64,000 bases of DNA. Origin: CAXXOK01 sp963678055 (lineage in GTDB: Bacteria > Bacillota > Clostridia > Christensenellales > Aristaeellaceae). A model generated the notes under the pieces. The model saw only the letters and a program-made list of their open reading frames with translations. It searched no databases and was not told the DNA's origin. Below, one piece after another: positions 44,423 through 53,402 of the stretch. A program made the translations under genes and the position numbers. The stretch lies in NCBI GenBank assembly GCA_963678055.1, contig OY782679.1, positions 744,001 through 808,000 of the forward strand, written 5' to 3'. Position 1 is the stretch's first letter. Every line of letters begins with the position of its first letter.

Positions 44423-47401
44423 ATGAAAAGAAGATACATCATTGCGATCGTTAGCATATGCTATGCTCTATCTACGCTTTTATATGCTACCCTTTCTTTT
44501 GCCGAGAGTACCGAAGATGGATATGCACAAATCAGCGTCGTTATGTGCGCTGTGGATGCGTTTGCTGCGAATGCTGAGGAAGAAGATTCCAGACTCACGC
44601 TGCAAAAAGCAATAGAAGCTTTTTTATGGACAGCGGCAGCGGATTCCTTCTCTCCGACAGTATTTGCATGCACTGCAAACAACGATAGTATTATACTTTT
44701 ACAACCTTTTTCATCGCAGCCGTTTCAGATATCATGGGAGGATATGCCCGTAATCACCAACATTGATTCCCGTAGGCAGATATTCAGACGGACGGCCCAG
44801 TCCATTGTGCCCTATACTGCGGAAGGCTCCAAAGTAATATTCCTGATGGGCCGTACAACCGATATGAATCCGCCTGATAGCGAAGCGTTTCATTTGCTGG
44901 CTGACAGAGAATTGTATTTTCTGGATGTCATGGGTCTGATACAACCAACAGCAGAATCAACTTTTGAAGATAGAATTAGCGCACTTTTACTTACACCCTT
45001 GAACCTGATGAAAAAAGAAAGTGATGATCCCCACTTTGCACATTATGGAACGAATGTGTGGTTTTCTAATGAGACTGAGGATACCAAATCTTATGACGCA
45101 CTGTTGGAAGCAATGCTTTCTGTCCTTTATCCTTCATCTCAAAAAATTGGTGGGGAGGCAAATAGCCAGGGAGATATGCTGTTGTCTGTACCATCAAGCT
45201 TATTATTGCAGGAACTGATCGTCTTACGGAGTACGTCTGATACAGTCATTCTCACATCACCGTCTGGCGAAGTCTTTACGTTTACTGCAGACGCAATCAA
45301 TACAGGGGAGACTACTCCGAAGGCAGATATATCGACAGATGAACACTCTGTTTCTGGGGACAATGTTGCTGATGAAACAGTGGCGGCTACAACAAACAGC
45401 AATATTGTTTTATCTCATGCGATTCAGTTCGAGAACGATTATATCTTTCTCATAAGCTTGCAGATGAATGAAAGCGGTGAATGGACATTGCATGCCGATA
45501 CCGGCCAATTGAGCAATGTTGTTCTTTATGGCGAGTTGTCGTTGCCGCAAAGTATTTCCAATATAGCAACGATTAGTGCAACACAATATGCCAAGGGTGC
45601 CCTTCATTTTTCAGCCGATACAGAAAATCCGTTGGTGCATGACTACTTAATGCTTGCTGATGCAAGATTTGCATTGCGAGTGCTTCAGGAAGACGGCACG
45701 GTATTGAATAAATGCATAGCGGATGCAGCGCATAACATTTCGTGTTTGTTTTCCGAAGCCGGAGAATATCAACTATATTTTATGATGGAACGAGACGGTG
45801 TTGTTGAGTACAGAAATGATCCAATTCCCATAACGATTGTTAATGGAGAACCCACTCTAGCGGAAAGTATGAAAGATGTTGGGTTTTCGACGGATGTATA
45901 CTGGGATACACTGCCTGACCAAACGTATCTGATTCCCTATGACGACTGGTTTACTGATCCCGATCCAACCGATACATTGCATTATTGTACCTCAATTGGT
46001 AATCATCTCGGGGCGATCGCCGATGTAACCATAGATGATGAAACGCATAATCTCCTTATAGCCTTTCACGACGATGCAGGGGAAGGTAAGGATCAACTTA
46101 TCCTTACAGCATGTGATGATGACGGCGACCAAGCACAGGTAATCATTACATTAAAATGGCAATCCATGCGCAGCGCTATCGCGGCGCTTTCAATAACCCC
46201 TGAAGCAATCGCAAAGCAAGATTTAGAAACACCTCTATCGACCGAAGGATATGAAAAAGGTAAATCCATTATATTGAAGGCTGTAGTACCGGAAACTGAT
46301 GATCAAATCATCGATTTTATAAAGGAAAGCCGCGCGTATTTTGTTTTGAAGAAAGAAGCTGTTGCTACAGAGGAATTCGATGATAAACAAATCTTTCCAG
46401 CGGTATATCACGAAGATAACGGTATGCTTATTGCGGATAATGTTATTCTACCCACAAATGGAGGGGAATATATCTGCTCACTCCAACTGGAAAACCCCGA
46501 AGATGAGGTTGCTTTCAATGGATTTATGTCAGAACAGGATAATGTACTCAAAATTAAGATTTCATTAATTGCTCCTGTTGTTAAAGATGGTTGGGAACAT
46601 AAGCAAGAAACACTATATACTACAAGCCTTAATGAGACCACATTTTCGATTCCTAAGGATATGTTCACTGACCAAGACGGAGATTATTTAACCTATACTT
46701 TTTACGCTGATAGCTGTTTAACTGAGCTGCAGGAAAATGATAGCACAATCAATATCGGTCTACAAAAATCCGGGTACACCGAAATGCTCTCTCTTGCACA
46801 AGAGCAGCTGCGAAATAAAACCATTATGTTTTCCTTCTATGGTTACGGTTCCTATACAATAAACATTGCAGCTAAGGATTTGGACGGAAACATTGCGACA
46901 ACTGTGATCCATATCGATGTTATGAATACCTTCTTGCACGTTCTCATCATTATCGGGAAAGTATTGGCTTGTTGTTTTGCGCTGTTCATAATTGTTGTAT
47001 CTGGATTGTACGGTATAAAATCGTCATATAGAAGCTTGGGTGTCAAGCTGATTGTAAGGTGTCCAAACTACAGGGCCGCCACAGCAAGTATACCGTTTGC
47101 GGTATGGAGGAAAAGTGGGATAAGTGCAACAGTGTTTATTCCGCTTCTTAAAATACTGATAACAGACGATACATATGCGATGTTGCGTGGTATTCGTATC
47201 ACTCCTAAACGTAATGGTTTACAAGTTAAATGGGATCGGAGATATGATTATGCTTTGCAAAGTGCCACTGATATCAGAATTATTCTGATGCCGATGCAAT
47301 CAGTAAGCTATACAGGTGTGGATGGATCAAGTATAAAACTAATATGTGTTGATTTTAACAGTGAAAGTGATAATCAGGATAAGCTTAATGCTACAATCTA
47401 A
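44423..47401 (+). CDS. Membrane protein with a degenerate vWA-like domain, paralogue in plan of 29856
   Basis: 992 residues. Signal peptide (IAIVSICYALSTLLYATLSF), then a domain with vWA-like strands (SVVMCAVDAF and KVIFLMGRTTDM at the places of the MIDAS strand and the TDG strand) in which DxSxS and TDG are lost. Then beta-rich modules with FTDPDPTDTLHY and FTDQDGDYLTYTF (cadherin-like calcium motifs), a transmembrane helix (VLIIIGKVLACCFALFIIVV, about 835-855) and a cytoplasmic tail with IRITPKRNGLQVKW, which matches NIILCPNRNGVKVQ of the first gene. The two proteins therefore share architecture and tail and probably form a heteromer. Last gene of the operon. Confidence 0.75.
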   Translation: MKRRYIIAIVSICYALSTLLYATLSFAESTEDGYAQISVVMCAVDAFAANAEEEDSRLTLQKAIEAFLWTAAADSFSPTVFACTANNDSIILLQPFSSQPFQISWEDMPVITNIDSRRQIFRRTAQSIVPYTAEGSKVIFLMGRTTDMNPPDSEAFHLLADRELYFLDVMGLIQPTAESTFEDRISALLLTPLNLMKKESDDPHFAHYGTNVWFSNETEDTKSYDALLEAMLSVLYPSSQKIGGEANSQGDMLLSVPSSLLLQELIVLRSTSDTVILTSPSGEVFTFTADAINTGETTPKADISTDEHSVSGDNVADETVAATTNSNIVLSHAIQFENDYIFLISLQMNESGEWTLHADTGQLSNVVLYGELSLPQSISNIATISATQYAKGALHFSADTENPLVHDYLMLADARFALRVLQEDGTVLNKCIADAAHNISCLFSEAGEYQLYFMMERDGVVEYRNDPIPITIVNGEPTLAESMKDVGFSTDVYWDTLPDQTYLIPYDDWFTDPDPTDTLHYCTSIGNHLGAIADVTIDDETHNLLIAFHDDAGEGKDQLILTACDDDGDQAQVIITLKWQSMRSAIAALSITPEAIAKQDLETPLSTEGYEKGKSIILKAVVPETDDQIIDFIKESRAYFVLKKEAVATEEFDDKQIFPAVYHEDNGMLIADNVILPTNGGEYICSLQLENPEDEVAFNGFMSEQDNVLKIKISLIAPVVKDGWEHKQETLYTTSLNETTFSIPKDMFTDQDGDYLTYTFYADSCLTELQENDSTINIGLQKSGYTEMLSLAQEQLRNKTIMFSFYGYGSYTINIAAKDLDGNIATTVIHIDVMNTFLHVLIIIGKVLACCFALFIIVVSGLYGIKSSYRSLGVKLIVRCPNYRAATASIPFAVWRKSGISATVFIPLLKILITDDTYAMLRGIRITPKRNGLQVKWDRRYDYALQSATDIRIILMPMQSVSYTGVDGSSIKLICVDFNSESDNQDKLNATI

Positions 47402-47685
47402 TTATATCTAGTGCATTTTAAGCGTCTGCACAACCTTATGAATTAACATTGTGCGGTTGCCATGATGCATTTCAAAGTTTTATTCGAATGGCTGTAATCA
47501 GCCCCTTAGTGTATCCAAAACGACAAGCGAAGATAGAAGCAAAACCATTAGAAAGAATCATTGCACTACTGCATTAGCACGTGTACGATATTAGACATTA
47601 TCATCAAACATAGTATTGCTCTGTATCCCATATGAAATAACACTTTCCATAGCTACTCAATAAAAGCTAATATGCACTGTGTACA

Positions 47686-47731
47686 ACTCCGACTTTGTAG
47701 GTCGCTGGTTCGAACCCAGTCGGGTGTACCA
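47686..47731 (+). repeat. tRNA-Arg 3' fragment (attachment-site copy 3)
   Basis: 46 bp matching the anticodon loop to CCA end of tRNA-Arg with two mismatches (CTTTGT for CTCTGT, CGGGTG for CGGGCG). It is preceded by CTGTGTACAACTCC like copy 2. It ends segment B on the right. Confidence 0.9.
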
Positions 47732-47738
47732 TAACAGT

Positions 47739-47781
47739 AACCATCTATTGCTAATGTGAGATTTTTGATAGATGGTTTTTT
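47739..47781 (+). terminator. Terminator after the third tRNA fragment
   Basis: Stem AACCATCTAT / ATAGATGGTT followed by a T run; the loop is 19 nt. Unlike the other three, its stem sequence is unrelated, but its position after the CCA is the same. Confidence 0.75.
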
Positions 47782-48286
47782 GTATAGAGGTGAAAGCATT
47801 GTTTATAAGAGTTTTTTGACTATGTGAGGGGCATTGAATTGGTGCTATTTTAGGGTTTGAAAGCTGATTTAAAGTGAAATTCTAGAGAGCCGAGATTTTG
47901 CACCCAATCGTTGAACAGACATCGTTGTATTTGAACTCACCTAGGACTAAATTCTGCGATTTGCTATAAACAATCAAGAAGGGCAATAATCATCATGCAT
48001 TCAGTTTAATGATAAGGAATGCCTGTTATACGCAGGTATAATGTTAGAATTTCTGAGTTTTTATATTATCATGTCTATGGGGATAAACTACTTGTAGTAT
48101 CAATCTACTTATGTTATTTTGATGATACTGAACGTCTTGAGTTAATACTTATCTCCTCCGAGAATGTGCAATCAAATCACTTATTCAATTTGTACTGTTA
48201 ATTGATAGAGATGATGAATGGCGACTTGTGAAGAAATATTTTAAAACTAGAATGGCTTCGGCTTTATTTTAATTGAGGTAATGGGA

Positions 48287-49112
48287 ATGACTGTAGCTGC
48301 AGCATGGATCAGAAAAGTGAAGCAATGTGAGGAATTAATAATTGTTTCAGATAGTAGGCTTTGTGGTGGGCATCGTTGGGATGAATGTCCGAAGATTTTT
48401 ACATTGCCAAGGGGGGGATTGTGCGATATGCTTTGCTGGTTGTACAGACTATGCATATCCAATGATGATTCAATTGTATTTTGTAACACAGGAGCTCATT
48501 CGAATTTCAACAAGGTCTATGGATATTGTAGAATTGAATGGTTATATTTTGAAACATATAAATCATTTGTGGGAAGCGGTTTATGATCAAGTGGACACTG
48601 AAGATATTTCTGAGAATGAGTTTATATTCTGTGGATATTCATGGGTGCGAAAGGAATTTATGATTTGGAAGTATATTTACAGCAAGGCTAATCGCTGCTT
48701 TACAAAATGTCCATCGAAAAGAAATTACATGGGTCGTTTTGGAAAGCTGGATGTGGTTGGTGATAAAAAAAGGGACTTTACCGAGAGGCTCAAGCAAATA
48801 TTGTTTCAACGGTACGGAATAGCATGTCAAGACTACAATGGCTTTGGATTCGATATGGAACCCTTTGAAACCATGAAAAAATTACTTGAAGAATCAGATG
48901 GTGATTCATCCATTGGAGGAGCTCCTCAGATGGTTAAGATTTACCAGCATATGAATTGTAGGCCAATTGGTATTTACTGGCCAGAGAAGACATCAGATGA
49001 CTTCCAAAATAGAACACTTATAGGCAGGAAAATGTTTCCTTTCGAGGATACAGAATATTGGTTCATGGACCCAAACACTTATATAACCAATCAATGTCAT
49101 AAAAACCGATGA
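48287..49112 (+). pseudogene. Frameshifted Ntn-hydrolase (proteasome-like) gene
   Basis: Two overlapping frames join into one protein of about 275 residues: MTVAAAWIRKVKQC, VSDSRLCGGHRWDECPKIF and TLPRG in the first, then DCAICFAGCTDYAYPMM and the rest in the second. The Thr after Met and the SDSR motif fit an N-terminal-nucleophile, proteasome-beta-like fold found in uncharacterised bacterial proteins. The shift is at a run of seven G (48411-48417); six would restore the frame. It is either dead or a sequencing error. It is the only gene-like unit in segment C. Confidence 0.65.
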
Positions 49113-49505
49113 TAATTTAAGGCCAATCAAAGATTGCCGAAATATGAAGGTGATCTGCCAAGCATAGGATTATTAGCTTTTCGTACTTATTGTTGTGCTT
49201 GGTAGACTATAGTATAAGTGGGCTCAAATTCAACGATTTGCTGTTGGGTGGGCACATTTTATCAATTCTTAGTACCTTTGCCAACAAAAAACCCTTGCAT
49301 CCTATGATACAAGGGTTTTACTATTGATGAACATGAGGTGCGTTAGTGCATATTGCACTACTGTCGTTACAGCGCTGGAAGTCAATAATGATATATCCCG
49401 GGTTTATGTGTGAATTCGAGATAAAAGCCAAATCAAGCGCATCAATCTTACCCTGTGGCGAGGCACATCGACGCTTGGGGCGGGTTGGTTTGTATTGATG
49501 CGGGG
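49113..49505. other. Fourth junction-like region
   Basis: After the terminator (49287-49320) the sequence TGAACATGAGGT, TTAG and TTGCACTACTG repeats the DNA that follows the terminators at 5.36 and 15.42 kb, but the tRNA fragment is missing before it and the integrase tail is not recognisable beyond it. From about 49.5 kb ordinary chromosome resumes. Confidence 0.65.
49287..49320 (+). terminator. Terminator hairpin of the fourth junction
   Basis: Stem AAAACCCTTG / CAAGGGTTTT, related to the hairpins at 5327 and 15382. Confidence 0.8.
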
Positions 49506-50048
49506 CTAGCTTGTTAATGCCGATAATGGATTATGAGCAAGCACCCGATCTTTGACAACAAATGTAGTAAAATCCATTTTCAAGTGCTTTTGCAGCAGGA
49601 TGTCGTGCCCAAGGCAAAGCCCCATCAGCAACACAAAGTCGGCACCGGATTGATTCAGCGCTTCGGCTTGGCCTATGGGATTGCAAGAAACATTGCAGGC
49701 CCCCTTGCCCGGAGCAACGTCATCTTCTGTGATGCCGTCCACCGTGCAGGAAACCATCGTGGGTTTGATTCCCGCGCGCTCAAAATACTTGCGTAAAAGC
49801 GTTGCTTTGTTCTCCATACCGTAGCAATAGGCAACGCCCACTTTCTTATAGCCCATTCTTTGAATGAATTCTGTAATCTCTTCCAGGCGGTTTAATGTTC
49901 CCGCGCGACCGTTATCCACCAAAGCCGATGCAGCTTTTACATACGCTTGTTGCGTCGGTTGATGATAGGTTTCCAAGTACGCATTGCTGTTATCATGGCA
50001 AGGCGCGCCATGCCTGCACCCTTTTTGCGTGCATTTCGTACAATCCAT
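49506..50048 (-). CDS. DUF1847 domain protein
   Basis: 180 residues with many Cys: CTKCTQKGC and CHD at the N-terminus, YCYGMENK, CNVSCNPIGQ and GLCLGHD. The cysteines suggest a metal or Fe-S centre. The family (DUF1847, putative metal-binding) has no known function. GAGGCG lies 6-11 nt before the ATG at 50048. It is the first ordinary chromosomal gene beyond the island. Confidence 0.85.
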   Translation of the reverse strand: MDCTKCTQKGCRHGAPCHDNSNAYLETYHQPTQQAYVKAASALVDNGRAGTLNRLEEITEFIQRMGYKKVGVAYCYGMENKATLLRKYFERAGIKPTMVSCTVDGITEDDVAPGKGACNVSCNPIGQAEALNQSGADFVLLMGLCLGHDILLQKHLKMDFTTFVVKDRVLAHNPLSALTS

Positions 50049-50431
50049 CACAATCGCCTCGTTTCTAATGAAAAACTGCCTTTCTATCGATGCAGGGCAG
50101 TTTGATATAGGTTGTTCTAACGTTTGGGTATATCCATCATCGCGTCTTTAGGGTATGCATCGGCGTAACGATATGAAAATCAAACACAACGCAATGCCTA
50201 CCCAAATCACTAGATCACCACTATTAAATGCTTTTGTGTGGGTTTCATCAGTGATGTAGTCACACAAAACATAAAAATCCAGCTGTTTAACGACGGAGTT
50301 CTAAACAATCACGCTTACATATGCAGAAGTAGGGAAGATACTGCTGACCATCTCTGTGACTTGCTCACAGAACAAATCTATGGTTTGGGATAAATTTAAC
50401 AAGAATTCAAATTTAGAAGGAGTACAGTATT
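50049..50431. other. Divergent intergenic region
   Basis: Between the DUF1847 gene (minus) and the thioredoxin-reductase fusion (plus). It holds hairpins AAACTGCC/GGGCAGTTT near 50071-50104 and TCTGTGA/TCACAGA near 50352-50370; neither has a T run, so they may be regulatory. No gene or clear promoter seen. Confidence 0.45.
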
Positions 50432-51706
50432 GTGAGCCAAAACATTGTTTACACAGACGCCTCGGGATATAACGAATTACTGCAAGAGAATGAATTGAGT
50501 ATCGTGGATTTCTATTCGGATGATTGCCCTCCCTGTGAGATGCTTGCGCCGATTTTTGAAAAATTGGCCGCTCTGCATGGCGACAGGATTCAGTTCATTA
50601 AGATCAAGCGCGAGGAGAACAAGGAGTTTGCCAAGGGTATTGGCGTTACCGGCAGCCCTACGGTTCTGTTTTACAAAAACGGAAAAGAAGTCGCGCCGAG
50701 ACTCGGCGGGTTCTTAACCAAGCCGCAGGTACGCAAGACGCTGGAAGAAGCCTACGGCTCGCAGCTGCCTCCGACAGAAATGAAAGAAGTCAACTGCGAT
50801 GTGTTGATTTTAGGCGCAGGTACCGCCGGCCTTTCGGCGGCACTGTATGCAGGCCGTTCCAAGCTCAATACTGTAATCGTGGACGAGCTGCCCCCCGGCG
50901 GGCAGACGGCTTCCACACTGCATGTTGAGAATTACCCCGGAGTTGCGGGCAAAACGAAAGGCAAAGACCTGATTGCCGCCATGCGCCAGCAGGCGGAAAG
51001 CTTCGGCGCAGTGATTGACGACCTGAAAGAAATTGACGAAGTCAACCTCAAGGACAAAACCGTCCGTACCGAAGATACCGTGTATCACGCCAAGGCGATC
51101 ATTCTGGCTACCGGCGCCCGCCCGCGTGCATTGCCGGCGGAGAATGCAGACGAGTTTAAGAGCAAAGGCGTTCACTACTGCGCGACCTGCGATGGTTCCA
51201 TGTATCAAAACCGCAAAATCGTTGTGGTCGGCGGCGGGAATTCCGCAGTAGAAGAAGCCGTGTTCCTCAGTAAATACGCATCTGACATCACTGTGATTCA
51301 CCAGTTTGACAACTTCCAGGCCTCGAAAACCGCACAGCAAGCGCTGATGGACGATCCTAAAATCCATGTCATTTGGGACAGTGAAGTACGCAAGGTCAAC
51401 GGACAGGGTCATGCCCTGACCAGCGTGGAAATCGAGAACCTGAAAACCAAAGAGCGCAGCGTGATCGACACTGAGGGCGCGTTTGTCTACATCGGAACCC
51501 AGCCCATGACGGACATGTATAAAGACCAGCTCGAGACGAACCAGTGGGGCTATGTCGTCGCTGGTGAAGATACGAAAACCAGCGTGGACGGCGTTTTTGC
51601 AGCAGGCGATGTACGCACAAAGCAGATTCGGCAGGTTGTCACCGCAGCCGCAGACGGCGCTGTTGCCGCGATCCTTGCAGAACGGTACGTTGCTAGTCTG
51701 CACTAA
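50432..51706 (+). CDS. Thioredoxin-thioredoxin reductase fusion protein
   Basis: 424 residues. An N-terminal thioredoxin domain (about 1-105) has the redox site CPPC (Cys32, Cys35) in place of the usual CGPC. A thioredoxin reductase follows: FAD-binding LILGAGTAGLSAA near 127-140, redox pair CATC (Cys250, Cys253), NADPH motif VVGGGNSAVEEA and the C-terminal GDVRTKQIRQ. One chain thus holds both the reductase and its substrate. GTG start with AAGGAG 10 nt upstream. It precedes a peptide importer; the two are 26 bp apart and may be co-transcribed. Confidence 0.95.
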   Translation: MSQNIVYTDASGYNELLQENELSIVDFYSDDCPPCEMLAPIFEKLAALHGDRIQFIKIKREENKEFAKGIGVTGSPTVLFYKNGKEVAPRLGGFLTKPQVRKTLEEAYGSQLPPTEMKEVNCDVLILGAGTAGLSAALYAGRSKLNTVIVDELPPGGQTASTLHVENYPGVAGKTKGKDLIAAMRQQAESFGAVIDDLKEIDEVNLKDKTVRTEDTVYHAKAIILATGARPRALPAENADEFKSKGVHYCATCDGSMYQNRKIVVVGGGNSAVEEAVFLSKYASDITVIHQFDNFQASKTAQQALMDDPKIHVIWDSEVRKVNGQGHALTSVEIENLKTKERSVIDTEGAFVYIGTQPMTDMYKDQLETNQWGYVVAGEDTKTSVDGVFAAGDVRTKQIRQVVTAAADGAVAAILAERYVASLH

Positions 51707-51732
51707 TTCATTCAACAGGAGATTTGTAAGAT

Positions 51733-53328
51733 ATGAAAATGGGAAACATAAAGGGCCTTCTTTCGATTCTGGTCGCCGCGGTATTGCTACTAGCGGGAAC
51801 CACCGTAAGCGCGGACACCGGTGAAAAGGTTTTGACCGTCGCCACCCCTTATACTGTCAACACGCTGTTACCCGACCAGTACATGTCGGACGGAGACCGG
51901 TATATCATCGGCAATATTTATGAGCCGCTGATTGAGCAAGACAAGGGCGGATATATCCCGGCACTTGCCAAGTCTTGGACGGTTGAAGATGACAACACCT
52001 ATGTGTTCCATCTGCGGGAAAACGCCTACTGGCAAACGGGCAATCCGCTGTTTGGAGACGAAAAGGTACTGGTAACCGCTGAGAATGTCAAAGCTGTATA
52101 CGACTACCTGCAAAGCGAGGACTATCCCTCCTTCCGCAAGTCCTATCTGGACAACCTGGAAAGCTTTGAAATTGTAGACCCCTTCACGATCCGGCTGACC
52201 ACCATAGAGCCCGACGCGAAGTTCCTTCGCTATGTCAGCGATATTGAAATCTTCCCAATGAAGGCACTCGAGGAAGGCTTTGACCTAAACGAATACCCCG
52301 TAGGCACCGGCGCGTTCAAATTCTCCGAGTACCGGGCCGACGACCGGGTGGTACTTGTCAAGAATGAGGACTATTATATCGAGCCGAATCTGGACAAGCT
52401 CATTTTCAAAATCATTCCTGACAAAGCCGTAGCCGCTATTGCGCTGCGCAATCAGGAAGTGGATATCGCATTGCAGCTGCTGCCCACCGATCTGGAAGCT
52501 GTGGCGGCTGAAAGCTTCCTGACAGTCGTTCCCAGCCCGTCGGGATCGTACCGCTACATTGGGTTTAATGTTGACGATCCCTTCCTGGCCGACCTTAATG
52601 TGCGCCTGGCAATTCGTACAGCGATCGATTTTGAGGCCATGACGAATGCAATCTTTAAAAACGCCATCGGCGCAACGCTTGCCATCCCCGCATACGGCCC
52701 GGTAACGCCTGAGTTTTTAGGCTATAACCCGGATGCCTGGAAGGCTGAGTATGAATTCAACCCGCAAAAGGCCATAGAAATGCTGGAAGCGGAAGGATTT
52801 GTGAAAGGTTCCGACGGCATTTACCAAAAGGACGAGCAGCGGTTGTCCCTGACTATCAAAACGCCTGCCAATGACCCCAACCGTATGAAAATGGGCGATA
52901 TCGCGGCGACGTATCTCAAGCAAATCGGGATTGACGCCGTCACCGTACCCACAGAATGGGGCACATTGCTTTCGGACATTTCCGATGGTAACGTTCAGAT
53001 GTTTGTTTCAGGCGGCGGCGCGACGATGGACGGGCTGAACTACCTGTTTAACTCGGCGTACGCTTCGGCCAACTCGCACAGAACCGGCCTCGTGGATACC
53101 GAGCTTGACGCGATGCTCAACCAGGCGTTCCGCACGGTGGATGAAACAGAACGCAAAGCTATGCTGGAAGTTGCATCCTTGTGGGCGGTACAGGACTGTG
53201 TACACGCGGGCGGTTATGTGGAATATGCGCAGATCGGCGTGAACACGCGCGTGACCGAATTCAGCGAAAACACCACCACCTGGTATGGTTTTGTGACTTC
53301 CACAAGAAATATCGGCGTATCGGATTGA
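51733..53328 (+). CDS. Peptide ABC transporter substrate-binding protein (SBP family 5)
   Basis: 531 residues. Signal peptide ending TTVSADTGE, no lipobox Cys. The mature protein has ANIYEPLIEQDKGG-like start of the family (GNIYEPLIEQDKGGYIPALA), NEYPVGTGAFKF and VDTELDAMLNQA. Family 5 proteins bind oligopeptides, dipeptides or nickel; with the four genes that follow this is a complete DppABCDF-type importer. Confidence 0.92.
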   Translation: MKMGNIKGLLSILVAAVLLLAGTTVSADTGEKVLTVATPYTVNTLLPDQYMSDGDRYIIGNIYEPLIEQDKGGYIPALAKSWTVEDDNTYVFHLRENAYWQTGNPLFGDEKVLVTAENVKAVYDYLQSEDYPSFRKSYLDNLESFEIVDPFTIRLTTIEPDAKFLRYVSDIEIFPMKALEEGFDLNEYPVGTGAFKFSEYRADDRVVLVKNEDYYIEPNLDKLIFKIIPDKAVAAIALRNQEVDIALQLLPTDLEAVAAESFLTVVPSPSGSYRYIGFNVDDPFLADLNVRLAIRTAIDFEAMTNAIFKNAIGATLAIPAYGPVTPEFLGYNPDAWKAEYEFNPQKAIEMLEAEGFVKGSDGIYQKDEQRLSLTIKTPANDPNRMKMGDIAATYLKQIGIDAVTVPTEWGTLLSDISDGNVQMFVSGGGATMDGLNYLFNSAYASANSHRTGLVDTELDAMLNQAFRTVDETERKAMLEVASLWAVQDCVHAGGYVEYAQIGVNTRVTEFSENTTTWYGFVTSTRNIGVSD

Positions 53329-53339
53329 TTTTTCAAGCC

Positions 53340-53380
53340 GGGGGCTGTATCGTATAGTATGTGATACAGCCCCCCTATTT
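53340..53380 (+). terminator. Hairpin between binding-protein and permease genes
   Basis: Stem GGGGGCTGTATC / GATACAGCCCCC (53340-53351 and 53363-53374), 11-nt loop, followed by CTATTTCTTT. A hairpin here usually stops most transcripts after the binding-protein gene so that it is made in excess over the membrane components. Confidence 0.75.
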
Positions 53381-53402
53381 CTTTGTCTGTAAATGAGGCA
53401 TC

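Larger units (their letters stand above)
47402..48286. other. Element end and gene-poor stretch
   Basis: Contains the third tRNA fragment (47686-47731) and its terminator. Otherwise AT-rich; an open frame of 60 codons at 48019-48201 has no spaced ribosome site and is not convincing. No other gene is seen. Confidence 0.5.

Noticed and set aside
29856..47401. Classic TerY-P or tellurite-resistance operon
   Set aside because: There is a vWA protein and a TerB-N protein, but no TerC, TerD, kinase or PP2C gene, and the vWA protein is secreted/membrane, unlike TerY.
48019..48201. 60-codon plus-strand frame in the gap after the third tRNA fragment
   Set aside because: AAGGA touches the ATG directly, composition is not protein-like and no related sequence is known to me.
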